Source: a bacterium | Lineage (GTDB): Bacteria; UBA10199; 2-02-FULL-44-16; JAAZCA01 | Assembly (NCBI GenBank): GCA_041648665.1 | Contig: JBAZOP010000001.1 | Location: forward strand, 116,707-180,706 | Direction: 5' to 3' | DNA: 64,000 nucleotides | Shown here: positions 7,963 through 16,844 of the stretch, one piece after another | Layout: each line of letters opens with the position of its first letter | How positions within the stretch are numbered: position 1 is the first letter of the stretch | Program-made: the position numbers and the translations under genes | The notes under the pieces: model-generated | What the model saw: the letters and a program-made list of their open reading frames with translations, nothing else | Database searches by the model: none | Told to the model about the DNA's origin: nothing

Positions 7963-8388
7963 TTATTGATTCTGGCGATTGAATACCAGGATCTTCTCAG
8001 CCGTCTCGAAGATGATCTTCATCTTGTTGTTGCCGATGAGCGACTGCACGACGCCCCGCCCGAACACGGGATGATCGATCACGTCCCCTTGAGCGAACTC
8101 CGCACTCATCTCATACGGCTTCGCTTCGCCCTTCGCCCCGGTGACCGCTTCATTCCACATCACCCCAACGGCGACGCCGGCCTTCTTGGACGCGCGCTTC
8201 GCCCCGGGTTTCTTTGCGGGCCCTTCCGGATCCCGATACTTGTGAGTGGAGGAGCAGGTGCTGCACTTGCACTTATCGACCTTCCCCGCCTTGTTCATGG
8301 AGACGATGATGTGCCCCATGGCCATCTTGCACTTTCCGCAATAGGAAAGGATCTCCTTGCCCAATCCGATCTCGTTGTCATTGCTCAT
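7963..8388 (-). CDS. Zinc-ribbon protein with a C-terminal SH3-like segment
   Basis: A 141-residue basic protein. The N-terminal half has a zinc-ribbon pattern (CGKC at 17-20 and CKCSTC at about 40-45). A Lys/Ala/Gly-rich linker follows (about 55-80), then a C-terminal segment with FAQGDVIDHPVFGRGVV, a small barrel motif seen at the ends of CarD-like, helicase and nucleic-acid-binding proteins. It may bind nucleic acid or sense metal; the position 12 bp upstream of a metal permease hints at the latter. ATG at 8388 has TAAGGAGAT upstream. No specific function is known to me. Confidence 0.7.
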   Translation of the reverse strand: MSNDNEIGLGKEILSYCGKCKMAMGHIIVSMNKAGKVDKCKCSTCSSTHKYRDPEGPAKKPGAKRASKKAGVAVGVMWNEAVTGAKGEAKPYEMSAEFAQGDVIDHPVFGRGVVQSLIGNNKMKIIFETAEKILVFNRQNQ

Positions 8389-8506
8389 AGATTATCATCT
8401 CCTTATCCGCTTTCGATTCAGGCGTTTGACGTGATTCAATGCTTCAGGAAAAAAGCCAAAAGTGTATAACTTACAACCCTTCGGAAAGCAAGCGCTTTTC
8501 AAGCAC

Positions 8507-9640
8507 TCAATTGTTGATGTGTAATATCTTCGCGCCGTCGAAACCGTTGAATTTGGTGGAGGAGGCCACGCTGTACGCGCCTATGTTTTCCGTGTAGAGG
8601 AAATCGCCGATCATCAAATCGGCAGGCAGCTGTTCCGACAGAGATATTTTGTCGAAGCTGTCGCACGTCGGACCCACGACCGCGCAGACTTCGGTCTTCC
8701 CCCCCTTGAAGGCGTGGAAGTTCGGTATCCAGTGGTCGTAGACCACGCCGGAATAGGTGTGATACACGCCGTCGTTGATGTGGTAGAAGATCTTGCCGTC
8801 GCGCCGCGCCTTGCCGATGATCTCAGAGACCAGCGTGGCCGCGGTCGCGACCATGAATCTCCCGGGCTCCGCTATGATCTCTGCGTCCTTGGGGAAAAGC
8901 CTGTCGCATTCCGAGTTCAAAATATCCGCGAGCTTTGCGAACTGAGGCACCTGTGCATCGTATGGCGCCGGGAATCCGCCGCCGAGGTCCACGATGTTCA
9001 CTTTGTGGCCCTTCTTGCGCGCGTCTGTGAAAAGTTCGGCGGCGAGCGACAATGCCGATACGTAGTTGTCGAAATTCGTGCACTGGCTCCCGACGTGGAA
9101 CGACAACCCCTCCACAGTGAGGCCTAGGTCAAACGCCTCCCCGATCAGGGCAGCCGCCTCTGCCGGGTCCGCGCCGAACTTGGAGCCCATCTCCACCTGC
9201 GATCCGGTGTCAGGGACCTTCAGCCGCAGGACCAGCCCCGCGGTGTCGCAGTGCTCCTTTATCTTCTTGAGCTCGTCGCGGTTGTCGTAGGTCATCAGCG
9301 GCTTGTACTTCCTTATCTTCCGGAGCGTCTCGCGGTCCTTGATGGTGTTGGAGAAGATGATCTTGTCCCAGATGTAGAAGTCCTTCTCCTTCTCCTCAAA
9401 GAGCAGGAGGTACTCGTAGATCTGCATGAATTCGTTGTAGGAGGCCACGTCGAAACTCGCCCCTTCCTTGAAGAGGGTCTTGATTATCTCCTGGTTCGAG
9501 TTTGCCTTGACCGCGTAGTAGCACTGAACGCGCGGAAGATGCTTCTTGAAGGCGCGGTAGTTCTCGCGGATCTTCTCATGGTCGACGATAAAGAGGGGGG
9601 TGCCGTGGTGTTTCACCAGATCCATAAGTCTGTCCTTCAT
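8507..9640 (-). CDS. PLP-dependent ornithine/lysine decarboxylase, alanine-racemase fold
   Basis: A 377-residue fold-type III decarboxylase that should make putrescine (or cadaverine) from ornithine (or lysine). Visible elements are the PLP lysine in YYAVKANS (Lys45), SFHVGSQ at 180-186, the glycine-rich DLGGGFP at 218-224, EPGRF at 258-262, GPTCDSFD at 323-330 with the active-site cysteine (Cys326), and GDFLYTENIGAY near 345-356. These match eukaryote-like ornithine decarboxylase rather than the diaminopimelate or carboxynorspermidine enzymes. It follows the deoxyhypusine-synthase-like gene by 12 bp, with GGAGGGAAAC before the ATG, so the two are one operon. Substrate choice between ornithine and lysine cannot be settled by eye. 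Confidence 0.88.
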   Translation of the reverse strand: MKDRLMDLVKHHGTPLFIVDHEKIRENYRAFKKHLPRVQCYYAVKANSNQEIIKTLFKEGASFDVASYNEFMQIYEYLLLFEEKEKDFYIWDKIIFSNTIKDRETLRKIRKYKPLMTYDNRDELKKIKEHCDTAGLVLRLKVPDTGSQVEMGSKFGADPAEAAALIGEAFDLGLTVEGLSFHVGSQCTNFDNYVSALSLAAELFTDARKKGHKVNIVDLGGGFPAPYDAQVPQFAKLADILNSECDRLFPKDAEIIAEPGRFMVATAATLVSEIIGKARRDGKIFYHINDGVYHTYSGVVYDHWIPNFHAFKGGKTEVCAVVGPTCDSFDKISLSEQLPADLMIGDFLYTENIGAYSVASSTKFNGFDGAKILHINN

Positions 9641-9652
9641 GTTTCCCTCCTG

Positions 9653-10837
9653 CTAGGCACCAAGTTTTCTGATGAGCCCCCTGAGGTGCTCGACCTCTTT
9701 GTTGTTCTCGAGATACGACTCGATCAGCTTTTTGCGAAGTTCGCCGCCGCGATCATAGAGCCTCTTCTGCTTCTTGGGTTTCGCCGTCTGGATGGCGTAG
9801 GCGGCCAGGATGGGCAACGCCACCGTCACGTCGAGATATGCGGTGACCGTTTCCTCGAGTTTGGTGGGGTCTATCTTGCCCCAGCTCGCCGCCTCAGAAG
9901 GGGGAGCGCCCGAGAGCCCGCCGGTGTCGGGTCTCGCGTCCGTTATGTTTATGTCGTAGTCCTGACCCACCTCCGGGATCATGAGCACTTCCTGAATCTG
10001 CGGCTCGGTCTGGAGCATGAAGTTCTTCGGGCTCCCGCCGCCGATGAGGATCACGCCGGTCTTGCCCTTCTCATATCTCTTGGCGTTGAGGATGATGGCC
10101 GTGGAGTCGTTGACGTCGATGCTCGGGTTGATCTTGAGCTTGAACTTGCCCAGGAGACCCGATGCCTCTGCGAGCAGCTCCACACCCGCCACGTTCATGC
10201 CGATGGTCGAGTCGCCGGGCGAGGAGGTGAAGACCGGGATGCCGTTGCGGTACGCAGCCGCCACGATGCTCACCTGGCCTGTATTGTTCTTCCTCTCGTA
10301 CTCATCGAGGAGCTTGCCGAGGTGGTGATAGAACTCGCGCGTGCCCATCTCCTTCTGGAACTCGGGGCGAACGAGCATCTCGCGAAGCCTGCGGTCGGTC
10401 TCCATCAGCACGTCCTCGTAATCGAAGAGGATGTCGTAGATGCGCGTGACGCCCTTGTCCCGAAGGTCCGCATCGTTCACGTTGTGGCTGCCGCGAAACA
10501 TCGGCAGATTGAACGCGAAATGGATGTCGTGGTACATGTTCGCGCCGGTCGCCACGAGCCAGTCCACGAAACCGTGGTTCATGAGCGGGATGACGGCGGA
10601 CGGCCCGAGCCCGGCCGGTGTAAGCGCGCCTGCGAGGCTCATCCCCACGGTCACGTCCTCCTTGGAGTAACGGTCCTTCAGGAGGTGGCAGGCGGCCCTG
10701 AGCCTGCCGCCGTTGTATGCATCCATGTTGTCGACGAGCTTCACGATGTCCGTGGCGCTCGAAATCGGCTCAGGCAGAATCCTTTTCCCGGACAGGTACT
10801 TGGCCTTGCCCGGACAACCTTGCTTCTTATGTTCCAT
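9653..10837 (-). CDS. Deoxyhypusine-synthase-like enzyme (probable homospermidine-type synthase)
   Basis: A 394-residue member of the deoxyhypusine synthase family, which moves a butylamine group using NAD. The catalytic lysine lies in the conserved SEAASWGKI (Lys321; eukaryotic enzyme AVSWGKI). Other family parts are LAGALTPAG near 68, the NAD-binding SSPGDSTIG near 205 and ILIGGGSPKNF near 264. Bacteria lack eIF5A, so bacterial members are generally thought to transfer the group to putrescine (homospermidine) or another small amine. The next gene encodes the decarboxylase that would supply putrescine, which supports this. The start has a GGGGGAG site 4-5 nt upstream. Confidence 0.87.
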   Translation of the reverse strand: MEHKKQGCPGKAKYLSGKRILPEPISSATDIVKLVDNMDAYNGGRLRAACHLLKDRYSKEDVTVGMSLAGALTPAGLGPSAVIPLMNHGFVDWLVATGANMYHDIHFAFNLPMFRGSHNVNDADLRDKGVTRIYDILFDYEDVLMETDRRLREMLVRPEFQKEMGTREFYHHLGKLLDEYERKNNTGQVSIVAAAYRNGIPVFTSSPGDSTIGMNVAGVELLAEASGLLGKFKLKINPSIDVNDSTAIILNAKRYEKGKTGVILIGGGSPKNFMLQTEPQIQEVLMIPEVGQDYDINITDARPDTGGLSGAPPSEAASWGKIDPTKLEETVTAYLDVTVALPILAAYAIQTAKPKKQKRLYDRGGELRKKLIESYLENNKEVEHLRGLIRKLGA

Positions 10838-10936
10838 TTTTCTCCCCCGCTTTGCCTAAATCGTTGAAATGAGGGACGCGTATAACGTGACAACACATTG
10901 AAAACAAGAGAAAATACGAAAAAACAGAGACGAACG

Positions 10937-10964
10937 AAAAAGGCCCGGCGCAGGGCCGGGCCTT
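10937..10964 (-). terminator. Intrinsic terminator
   Basis: AAGGCCCGGC pairs with GCCGGGCCTT over a 5-nt loop, followed on the minus strand by a T run. It lies 26 bp past the stop of the reverse-strand lipoprotein gene and insulates the polyamine operon behind it. Confidence 0.85.
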
Positions 10965-10989
10965 ATCGATCATATCATTAATATGCGAC

Positions 10990-11682
10990 CTATTCCGTGC
11001 AGGTAGAGCAGTCCGAAGAGACTGCGCAGACCTGCTCGGTGGCATCGATAGTGATGGTCGTGGTGCCACTGCAGGTGGTCTCAGGATCTGCGCCTGAAGT
11101 GCCAACTCCTATGAACCCCAGATTATCCAGAAGCGCCGTCCCGGTCACTCCGCCCGTGAGCGCAAGCGAACCAACAAATGCCCCCGTGAACTCCACGCTG
11201 GAGAAGCTCGCTCCCACGCCGCTTGCCGAACCCGTCACAGTGGAGGTCGCCGTGCCGTTCATCGTGACAGAGTAAGGCGTGGAGCCCACCGTCACCGTGC
11301 GCTGGCAATCGCTGAAGGTAAGCGTCATGGTTCCGACAAACTGACTGCAGGTCCAGCTTGTCAAAGGGTCGCCGGTGCACTCGGCAGTCGTATTGCCGAC
11401 GACGGCGATCGTGCCCGCATCACAAGCATGGGTGACGTTGATCGCCCCCTCGTAGGAATCCTTTGCCGCAGAATCCTTCACCACCATCGCAGCAGGAGCC
11501 ATATTCGCAAACCCGTTCTGAGCGCCTTCGCCTGCCGCAGACATCGCCTCGTTTGCTGCTGCGGACGAAGCCGCCTTGGTAGCATCCGACGTGGGTGTGG
11601 GCGTAGGACCGCTGCTGCCGCTGCCTCCGCAGCCAGCGAAGACAAATGCCGCCATAAGGCCAAACAATATCGACTTTTTCAT
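10990..11682 (-). CDS. Putative lipoprotein of unknown function
   Basis: A 230-residue exported protein. The signal peptide runs to a lipobox near residue 18 (FVFAGCGGSG), then comes a Pro/Thr linker and an Ala-rich region (about residues 30-65). The remainder is Thr/Ser/Gly-rich with predicted beta strands and four to six cysteines, including a Cys-rich end (CAVSSDCSTC). I recognise no domain. The start is ATG at 11682 after AAGGGGGGG. It is monocistronic, bounded by a terminator. Confidence 0.72.
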   Translation of the reverse strand: MKKSILFGLMAAFVFAGCGGSGSSGPTPTPTSDATKAASSAAANEAMSAAGEGAQNGFANMAPAAMVVKDSAAKDSYEGAINVTHACDAGTIAVVGNTTAECTGDPLTSWTCSQFVGTMTLTFSDCQRTVTVGSTPYSVTMNGTATSTVTGSASGVGASFSSVEFTGAFVGSLALTGGVTGTALLDNLGFIGVGTSGADPETTCSGTTTITIDATEQVCAVSSDCSTCTE

Positions 11683-11925
11683 AGTTACCCCCCCTTGTTG
11701 GGGTTATGGATAACACTTTTCAAAATGAACGGCAACCATTGATAGCACCTTGATAAATAAGAAAAACCCAACCGATCCGTCATAAAAATTCACATAATAC
11801 GACCCATGCCGACGAACATCGCCATAATGGCAATATTAATTATTCCTTGAAAAACCATATTTTCGTAATAGCATGCCTTTCGCAAATCACAGCCGCCCCT
11901 AAAATGAGGTGGGCAGGGAGGACAT

Positions 11926-12120
11926 ATGGCGAACAAAGAGAATCGGAACACCGGGAAGACAAACACTTTTATGAACATCTCGGACCAAAAGGTATATGAG
12001 GCGATCAGGAAACGCGCCTATGAGTTATATTGCAAGCGAGGTCGGACTCACGGCAACGACACGAAGGACTGGCTCGAGGCCGAGAAACAGGTCAAGAAAG
12101 AGCTGGGAGCCGGACGCTAA
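11926..12120 (+). CDS. DUF2934 domain protein
   Basis: A 64-residue small soluble protein. The core IRKRAYELYCKRG..H..D..DWLEAEKQ (about residues 27-56) is the DUF2934 signature, a short helical domain of unknown role found in many proteobacteria. The start at 11926 follows GGGAGGACAT. It ends 7 bp before the convergent stop of the ABC permease gene. Confidence 0.86.
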   Translation: MANKENRNTGKTNTFMNISDQKVYEAIRKRAYELYCKRGRTHGNDTKDWLEAEKQVKKELGAGR

Positions 12121-12127
12121 TTTTGCA

Positions 12128-13282
12128 TCATCCCAGATGCAGTTTGAATCGCTTGAAAGCCATCGTGACCGAAACGACCGCTATCAGAAACAACGCCCCC
12201 GTGTGAGTGAACAGGACCCAGTAGTCCCCTCCCTTGAGCATGATGTTTCTGAGCAAAGTCGAGTAATACATCAGGGGGTTGAACGCAGCCACGATCTTGA
12301 GCGGAATCGGCATGTTCTCGATCGGAAAGACGATCCCGGCGAGCATGATCGCAGGCAAAAGAAAGATGAAGCTCGCCATCATGGCCTGCTGCTGGCTGCG
12401 CGCCGCCACTGAGAGCAGCGTCCCTATGCTCACCGTCGTAATCAAAAAAAATGCCGTGGCGACCGCGAGCCACAGGTAAGAACCCCGCATCGGCACGTCG
12501 AATCCGGCCACCGCAACAAAGAAGATGAACGGCAGATTGACGCAGCCCAAGATGATATAAGGAATGGTTTTTCCGAGCAGTATCTCGGTGACGGACACGG
12601 GCGCCGATATAAGCGTCTCGAAGGTGCCTATCTCCTTCTCCTTTGCTATGGACATGCTCGTCAGCATGATCGTTATGATGCATATGAGCATGCACAACAC
12701 CCCTGGGACCAGATTGTATGACGTCATCATCTCGGGGTTGTAAAGTATCCTCGTCGCAAATTCTATCGGCTTCGATCTTGTGCTCGAAGGCTTGGTCTGC
12801 GCCTGCCGCGCGAAGTCGATCGATTCCGGTTTGCCCACTCGGGCATTGACCTCTTTCCCCAATATCCCGACAAGATAGCTGTTGATCGCCCTGGCGCGCA
12901 CCAGGTCCGAACCGTCGATAACCGCCTCCAATGATCCCTCGCCGCGCTCGAACGCCTTGGTGAGCCCGCCCTCGGGCGCGTACAGCTCGGCATCCACTCT
13001 CCCGCTCTTGAACTTTGCGATGTCCTCGCCGACCATCTCCTCATTGCCCGCAGCCGGTGTGAACCAGCCGCTGGCCAAAGCATCCCGTTTCACGTCCCTG
13101 AGAAGGGGATCGTTGGCCATGGGCCTCGCGTAGAGTTTTATGTTCTTCACGTCGCTGTTGAGCGCCAACCCGAATATCGTCAGCTGAATCACAGGCATCA
13201 CGAACAGGAGAAATTTCATCCGCGGATCACGCAGCGCCTGCCTGAGCTCCTTCTTCACGAATGCGCGCAAAAGTTCGAACAT
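12128..13282 (-). CDS. ABC-2 type export permease (second permease of the operon)
   Basis: A 384-residue permease with the ABC-2 layout: a basic N-terminal helix with VKKELRQALRDPR, one transmembrane segment at about 25-45, a large extracytoplasmic domain (about 50-185), then five more hydrophobic segments. The stretch MSIAKEKEIGTFETLISAPVS near residue 215 is the conserved coupling region of the DrrB/YhhJ/YbhR group. It is the last gene of a six-gene exporter operon, starting 1 bp after the previous stop. It should pair with the first permease as a heterodimer. Confidence 0.9.
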   Translation of the reverse strand: MFELLRAFVKKELRQALRDPRMKFLLFVMPVIQLTIFGLALNSDVKNIKLYARPMANDPLLRDVKRDALASGWFTPAAGNEEMVGEDIAKFKSGRVDAELYAPEGGLTKAFERGEGSLEAVIDGSDLVRARAINSYLVGILGKEVNARVGKPESIDFARQAQTKPSSTRSKPIEFATRILYNPEMMTSYNLVPGVLCMLICIITIMLTSMSIAKEKEIGTFETLISAPVSVTEILLGKTIPYIILGCVNLPFIFFVAVAGFDVPMRGSYLWLAVATAFFLITTVSIGTLLSVAARSQQQAMMASFIFLLPAIMLAGIVFPIENMPIPLKIVAAFNPLMYYSTLLRNIMLKGGDYWVLFTHTGALFLIAVVSVTMAFKRFKLHLG

Positions 13283-13283
13283 G

Positions 13284-14420
13284 TCAGCTCTCCAGAGTCC
13301 TCTTGAACCTCTTCGTCGCTGCTAAAAACAAGGCCGTCCCCAGCACGATCATGGCTATGAACGGTCCGATGAGATCGGAAAACGACGCGCCCTTCAGATA
13401 ACAGGCGCGGCAGATCGTCATGGTCCAGCGCGCCGGGAACAAGCCGGTGAACAGCTGCCACCCTCTGTCCATGTTCTGGATGGAGAAAATGAAGCCCGAC
13501 AGGAGGATCGACGGCATATACCCGGAGATGATGCTCATCTGCATCGCTATCTGCTGATTCTTGGCGACCACCGAAATAAGCAGCCCCATAGAGAGATACG
13601 CGCCTATGAAGAGGAGGCATCCCAGGACGTAGGCTGAATAGCTTCCGGTGAATGGAACGCCGAAGACCATGCGAGCCGCAACGTAGATGAAGACCAGGGC
13701 CACGAGCCCCAGAGCCACGTAAGGCAGGAGTTTCCCCAGAATGATCTCCGAAGGCTGCGTGGGGGTAGAGAGCAGAAGCTCCATCGAGCCGGTCTCCCAT
13801 TCGCGCGCGACGGTGAGGGACGTTAGCAATATCGACAATATGGCAAGGATCACGACTGAGAGCCCGGGGACTATGAACCAGGAGCTCTTTTGCTCGGGAT
13901 TGAACAGAAATCGCGGCATCAGCTCCGCCGTCTTGAGCGGTCTCCGAGGCGTGATCGATTCGGCGAGCTGTTTGTTCAGCGCCGATTCTATCCCGGCCAC
14001 GTATCCCGAGACGAGGCCCACGGTGGTGACGTCCGCGCCGTCCAACAGGATCTGCGCCTCGGCGCCGCGGCCGTTGAACAAGTTTTCCTCAAACTTGTGC
14101 GGTATGATCAGCGCAATCTTGGATTGGTCGCGCGACAACGGACGGTCTGGGAAAGCTATCAGAGGATTGATCTTGTTGATCAGAAAATATTTGGAATCCA
14201 TGAATTTCTGGTAAACGACCCTCGACGTCTGGCTCATGTCCGCATCAAAGACCGCCATTCGCACGTCGTGCATGTCGAAGTCGATGGCGAATCCGAACAT
14301 GATCGTGAGGAAGACGGGTATGGCCAACGCCACGATTAGGGTGAACGGGTCGCGGAGGATGTGTCTGACCTCCTTGCGCGCGACCGCCCTCGCCCTCCTG
14401 AATTGAAACGATCCCTTCAT
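13284..14420 (-). CDS. ABC-2 type export permease (first permease of the operon)
   Basis: A 378-residue permease related to the next one. RKEVRHILRDPFTL near residue 14 precedes the first transmembrane segment (about 28-45). An extracytoplasmic domain of about 125 residues follows, then the coupling motif VAREWETGSMELLLSTPTQPSEI near 208, and five further membrane segments. It overlaps the upstream ATPase gene by 4 bp (ATGA), which fixes the start. The two permeases are paralogs that probably form the pore together, with a substrate such as a drug, lipid or metal complex; nothing in the sequence identifies it. Confidence 0.9.
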   Translation of the reverse strand: MKGSFQFRRARAVARKEVRHILRDPFTLIVALAIPVFLTIMFGFAIDFDMHDVRMAVFDADMSQTSRVVYQKFMDSKYFLINKINPLIAFPDRPLSRDQSKIALIIPHKFEENLFNGRGAEAQILLDGADVTTVGLVSGYVAGIESALNKQLAESITPRRPLKTAELMPRFLFNPEQKSSWFIVPGLSVVILAILSILLTSLTVAREWETGSMELLLSTPTQPSEIILGKLLPYVALGLVALVFIYVAARMVFGVPFTGSYSAYVLGCLLFIGAYLSMGLLISVVAKNQQIAMQMSIISGYMPSILLSGFIFSIQNMDRGWQLFTGLFPARWTMTICRACYLKGASFSDLIGPFIAMIVLGTALFLAATKRFKRTLES

Positions 14421-15340
14421 CTCTCTCTGCTCCCTACGATCCGTATGAAGACGTCCTCCAGCGACGGTTTGATCTCACTGTGGAGGAAACCGGGCAAAAG
14501 CCCATTCATGTATGTCTCAAAGGCCTTGGGATCCTTGGTCATCGCGTGATACCGCATGCCGAAGGTCTGGAGCTCATCCATGAATTCCTGCGCCCGCAGG
14601 GAGTCCTGCCAGCCGTCCGGCGCATCCGGCGACGGCGTGATCTCGAAGATCGGCGACGTAAAGGTCCGCGCCTTGAGCTCCGCGGGAGATCCCAGTGCAA
14701 CCAGTTCGCCCGCGCTCATGAGGGCCACGCGGCCGCACTGCTCCGCCTCATCCATGTAATGGGTCGTCACGAAGACAGTTTTGCCGGAGGACTTCATCCT
14801 GCCGATCAGATCCCAGAAACGCGACCGGGCGTGCGGCGTCACCCCTGCGGTCGGTTCGTCGAGGAATACTATCTCCGGATCGTGGATGGTCGCTGCGACC
14901 AGCGCGACCTGCTGCATGACGCCCGCCGGGAGATCCTTGACCATGGTGTAGAGCGGCCTATCAAGCCCTATGAATCCGATCAGCTCTTTTATCCTGGATT
15001 CTATGACGTCGTCGGCAAGCCTGCGTAGTTTGCCTGTGAAGCGCAGGTTCTCTTCGATCGTCATGTCGCGATAAAGCGTGAACTTTTGCGACATGTAGCC
15101 CACTCGAGACTTCACGGCCATCGGATCCATGATGGGATCCGCGCCGGCCACCGTGACGGAGCCGGCGGTGGGAGGAAGCAGGCCGCACAGCACCCTGATC
15201 GTGGTGGTCTTGCCGGCCCCGTTGGCCCCCAGAAAACCGAAAATCTCTCCGCGCACAACCTCGAACGAGACCCCTTTCACGGCCTTGAAGTCGCCGAACG
15301 CGACGATGAGATCCCTGACGGAGACCGCATTCTCGTTCAT
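14417..15340 (-). CDS. ABC transporter ATPase subunit with a degenerate signature motif
   Basis: A 307-residue ATP-binding subunit. Walker A is GANGAGKTT near residue 38, Walker B is IVFLDEPTAGVTP near 157, with the switch His in VTTHYMDEAE near 196. The signature, usually LSGGQ, reads LPAGVMQQ here, similar to the second nucleotide-binding half of RbbA/YbhF-type exporters. A C-terminal extension of about 70 residues follows the core. It overlaps both neighbours by 4 bp and pairs with the next ATPase gene; together they match the two halves of the fused E. coli RbbA ATPase. Confidence 0.9.
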   Translation of the reverse strand: MNENAVSVRDLIVAFGDFKAVKGVSFEVVRGEIFGFLGANGAGKTTTIRVLCGLLPPTAGSVTVAGADPIMDPMAVKSRVGYMSQKFTLYRDMTIEENLRFTGKLRRLADDVIESRIKELIGFIGLDRPLYTMVKDLPAGVMQQVALVAATIHDPEIVFLDEPTAGVTPHARSRFWDLIGRMKSSGKTVFVTTHYMDEAEQCGRVALMSAGELVALGSPAELKARTFTSPIFEITPSPDAPDGWQDSLRAQEFMDELQTFGMRYHAMTKDPKAFETYMNGLLPGFLHSEIKPSLEDVFIRIVGSRER

Positions 15341-16074
15341 CTTCCGCTCCGCGCGAGATAGAACTCGTCAAAGCTCGCAACACCGGCGTCCGCCAGGAGT
15401 TTCCTGGGCTCGCCGCTGGCGAGGTGTTTTCCCGCATCGAGGAGGTGGGCTTCATGGCAGCGCTCGGCCTCGTCCATGTACGCCGTCGAAATGATGATGA
15501 GTATCCTCTTGAGGGAAAGCTCGTAGAGCAGATCCCAAAATTCGCGTCTGCTGATGGGGTCGACGCCGTTGGTCGGCTCGTCCAGCAAGAGCACCTTCGG
15601 CTGCTGCAGCAGAGCGCACATGAGACCCAGCTTCTTGTACATCCCGCCCGACAGCTCCCGCGCCCGCCGCTGCTGGAATTTCTCCAGCCTCGTCAACTCC
15701 AGCAGGCGTTTTCTCTGCTCCGCGTAGTCTTCCTTTGAAAGACAGTAGAGCTCCCTGAAAAATTCGAGATGCTCCTCGACGGAGAGATCGGGATACAGGC
15801 TCTGGCTCCCGGGCATATATGAGACTTCGTTGCGCAGCGCCCAGTAATCCTTCGACTCGCCGTCGTCTTTCCATACGATCGTGCCTTCATCGCGCGAGAG
15901 CAGCTCCATCAGGACGCGCAGGAGCGTGGTCTTGCCCGCGCCCTCGGCGCCTATCAGACCGTGCAGCTTACCCTCGGTGAAGTCGATCGTCACCCTGTCC
16001 AGGGCGCGATGCCCCCCCAGCGTCTTGGATACGCCCTTGAGCTCGATTGCAACAGGCATAGGATGTCCCGTCAC
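15337..16074 (-). CDS. ABC transporter ATPase subunit
   Basis: A 245-residue ATP-binding subunit with Walker A GAEGAGKTT near residue 37, a canonical-type signature LSGGMYKK near 140, Walker B VLLLDEPTNGVDP near 158, and the switch region STAYMDEAERC near 195, where the usual His is replaced by Ala. The atypical switch residue suggests its own site may hydrolyse ATP poorly, with the companion ATPase supplying the complementary half. The start overlaps the HlyD gene stop by 4 bp. Confidence 0.9.
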   Translation of the reverse strand: MTGHPMPVAIELKGVSKTLGGHRALDRVTIDFTEGKLHGLIGAEGAGKTTLLRVLMELLSRDEGTIVWKDDGESKDYWALRNEVSYMPGSQSLYPDLSVEEHLEFFRELYCLSKEDYAEQRKRLLELTRLEKFQQRRARELSGGMYKKLGLMCALLQQPKVLLLDEPTNGVDPISRREFWDLLYELSLKRILIIISTAYMDEAERCHEAHLLDAGKHLASGEPRKLLADAGVASFDEFYLARSGR

Positions 16075-16844
16075 CGCTTCAGAGGAGTGAATCTGACTTC
16101 GATCGGCATCCCCGGCTTCAGAAGGTTCTCGCTGTTGTCAAAGCGGATCTTGACGCCGTACACCAGGCGGGTTCTCTCTTTCCTCGTCTGGACGTTTTTC
16201 GGCGTGAACTCCGCCTCATCCTTGATGTGGATTATCTTGCCTGCGATGCGCTTGTCGTTGAGTTCCGGCAGAAAGCCGGTCACGTCCTGGCCGATGGAGA
16301 GGCTGACCAACAGGGGCTGATCGACGTACACATAAGCCCACACGTCGGTGAGGTCCCCCATGGCCATGAGTTTCGTCCCGGTGTAGACATAGTCGCCGCC
16401 CTCGTGGAACTTGGTGAGTATCGTGCCGTCTATGGGGGCGCGGACGGTGCACCAATCTATATTCCACATCCAGTTTTTATAGTTCCTCTCGTAGACATCA
16501 TATTGCTCCGGCGACATGTTGCCGGTGGCCAAAAGTTTCTTCGCGCGCTCATAGTCCTTGGTGCTCTTGTCCGCGTCCACTTGGATGTCCTCGCACGTAA
16601 GACGATAAAGCACGTCTCCCTGTTTCACGATGTCGCCCTCGTCGCGCACCCTCTCTGCGATCTGCGAGGTGACGCGCGGCGCCACGTCCACCTCAGTGAC
16701 CTCGATCGTGCCCACATAGATGGACTCCCCGGTGGGGATCAGAAAGAACACCGCCGCGGCGATAGCGATGACGGCCACCGCAACGTAGCGCTTATGCTCC
16801 TTGATCTTCCTCTTGAGGTCGCCTGATTTCAGTTTGTTCATCAT
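16071..16844 (-). CDS. HlyD-family membrane fusion (periplasmic adaptor) protein
   Basis: A 257-residue adaptor that should bridge the inner-membrane ABC transporter and the TolC-like channel. It has a basic cytoplasmic start, one membrane anchor at about residues 19-36, a first barrel-hybrid strand set, one lipoyl half with RVRDEGDIVKQGDVLY near 68, a short helical hairpin (about 90-125), the second lipoyl half VRAPIDGTILTKFHEGG near 135 and a beta-barrel domain to the end. The hairpin is short for the family. It overlaps the tolC-like stop by 4 bp. Confidence 0.88.
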   Translation of the reverse strand: MMNKLKSGDLKRKIKEHKRYVAVAVIAIAAAVFFLIPTGESIYVGTIEVTEVDVAPRVTSQIAERVRDEGDIVKQGDVLYRLTCEDIQVDADKSTKDYERAKKLLATGNMSPEQYDVYERNYKNWMWNIDWCTVRAPIDGTILTKFHEGGDYVYTGTKLMAMGDLTDVWAYVYVDQPLLVSLSIGQDVTGFLPELNDKRIAGKIIHIKDEAEFTPKNVQTRKERTRLVYGVKIRFDNSENLLKPGMPIEVRFTPLKR

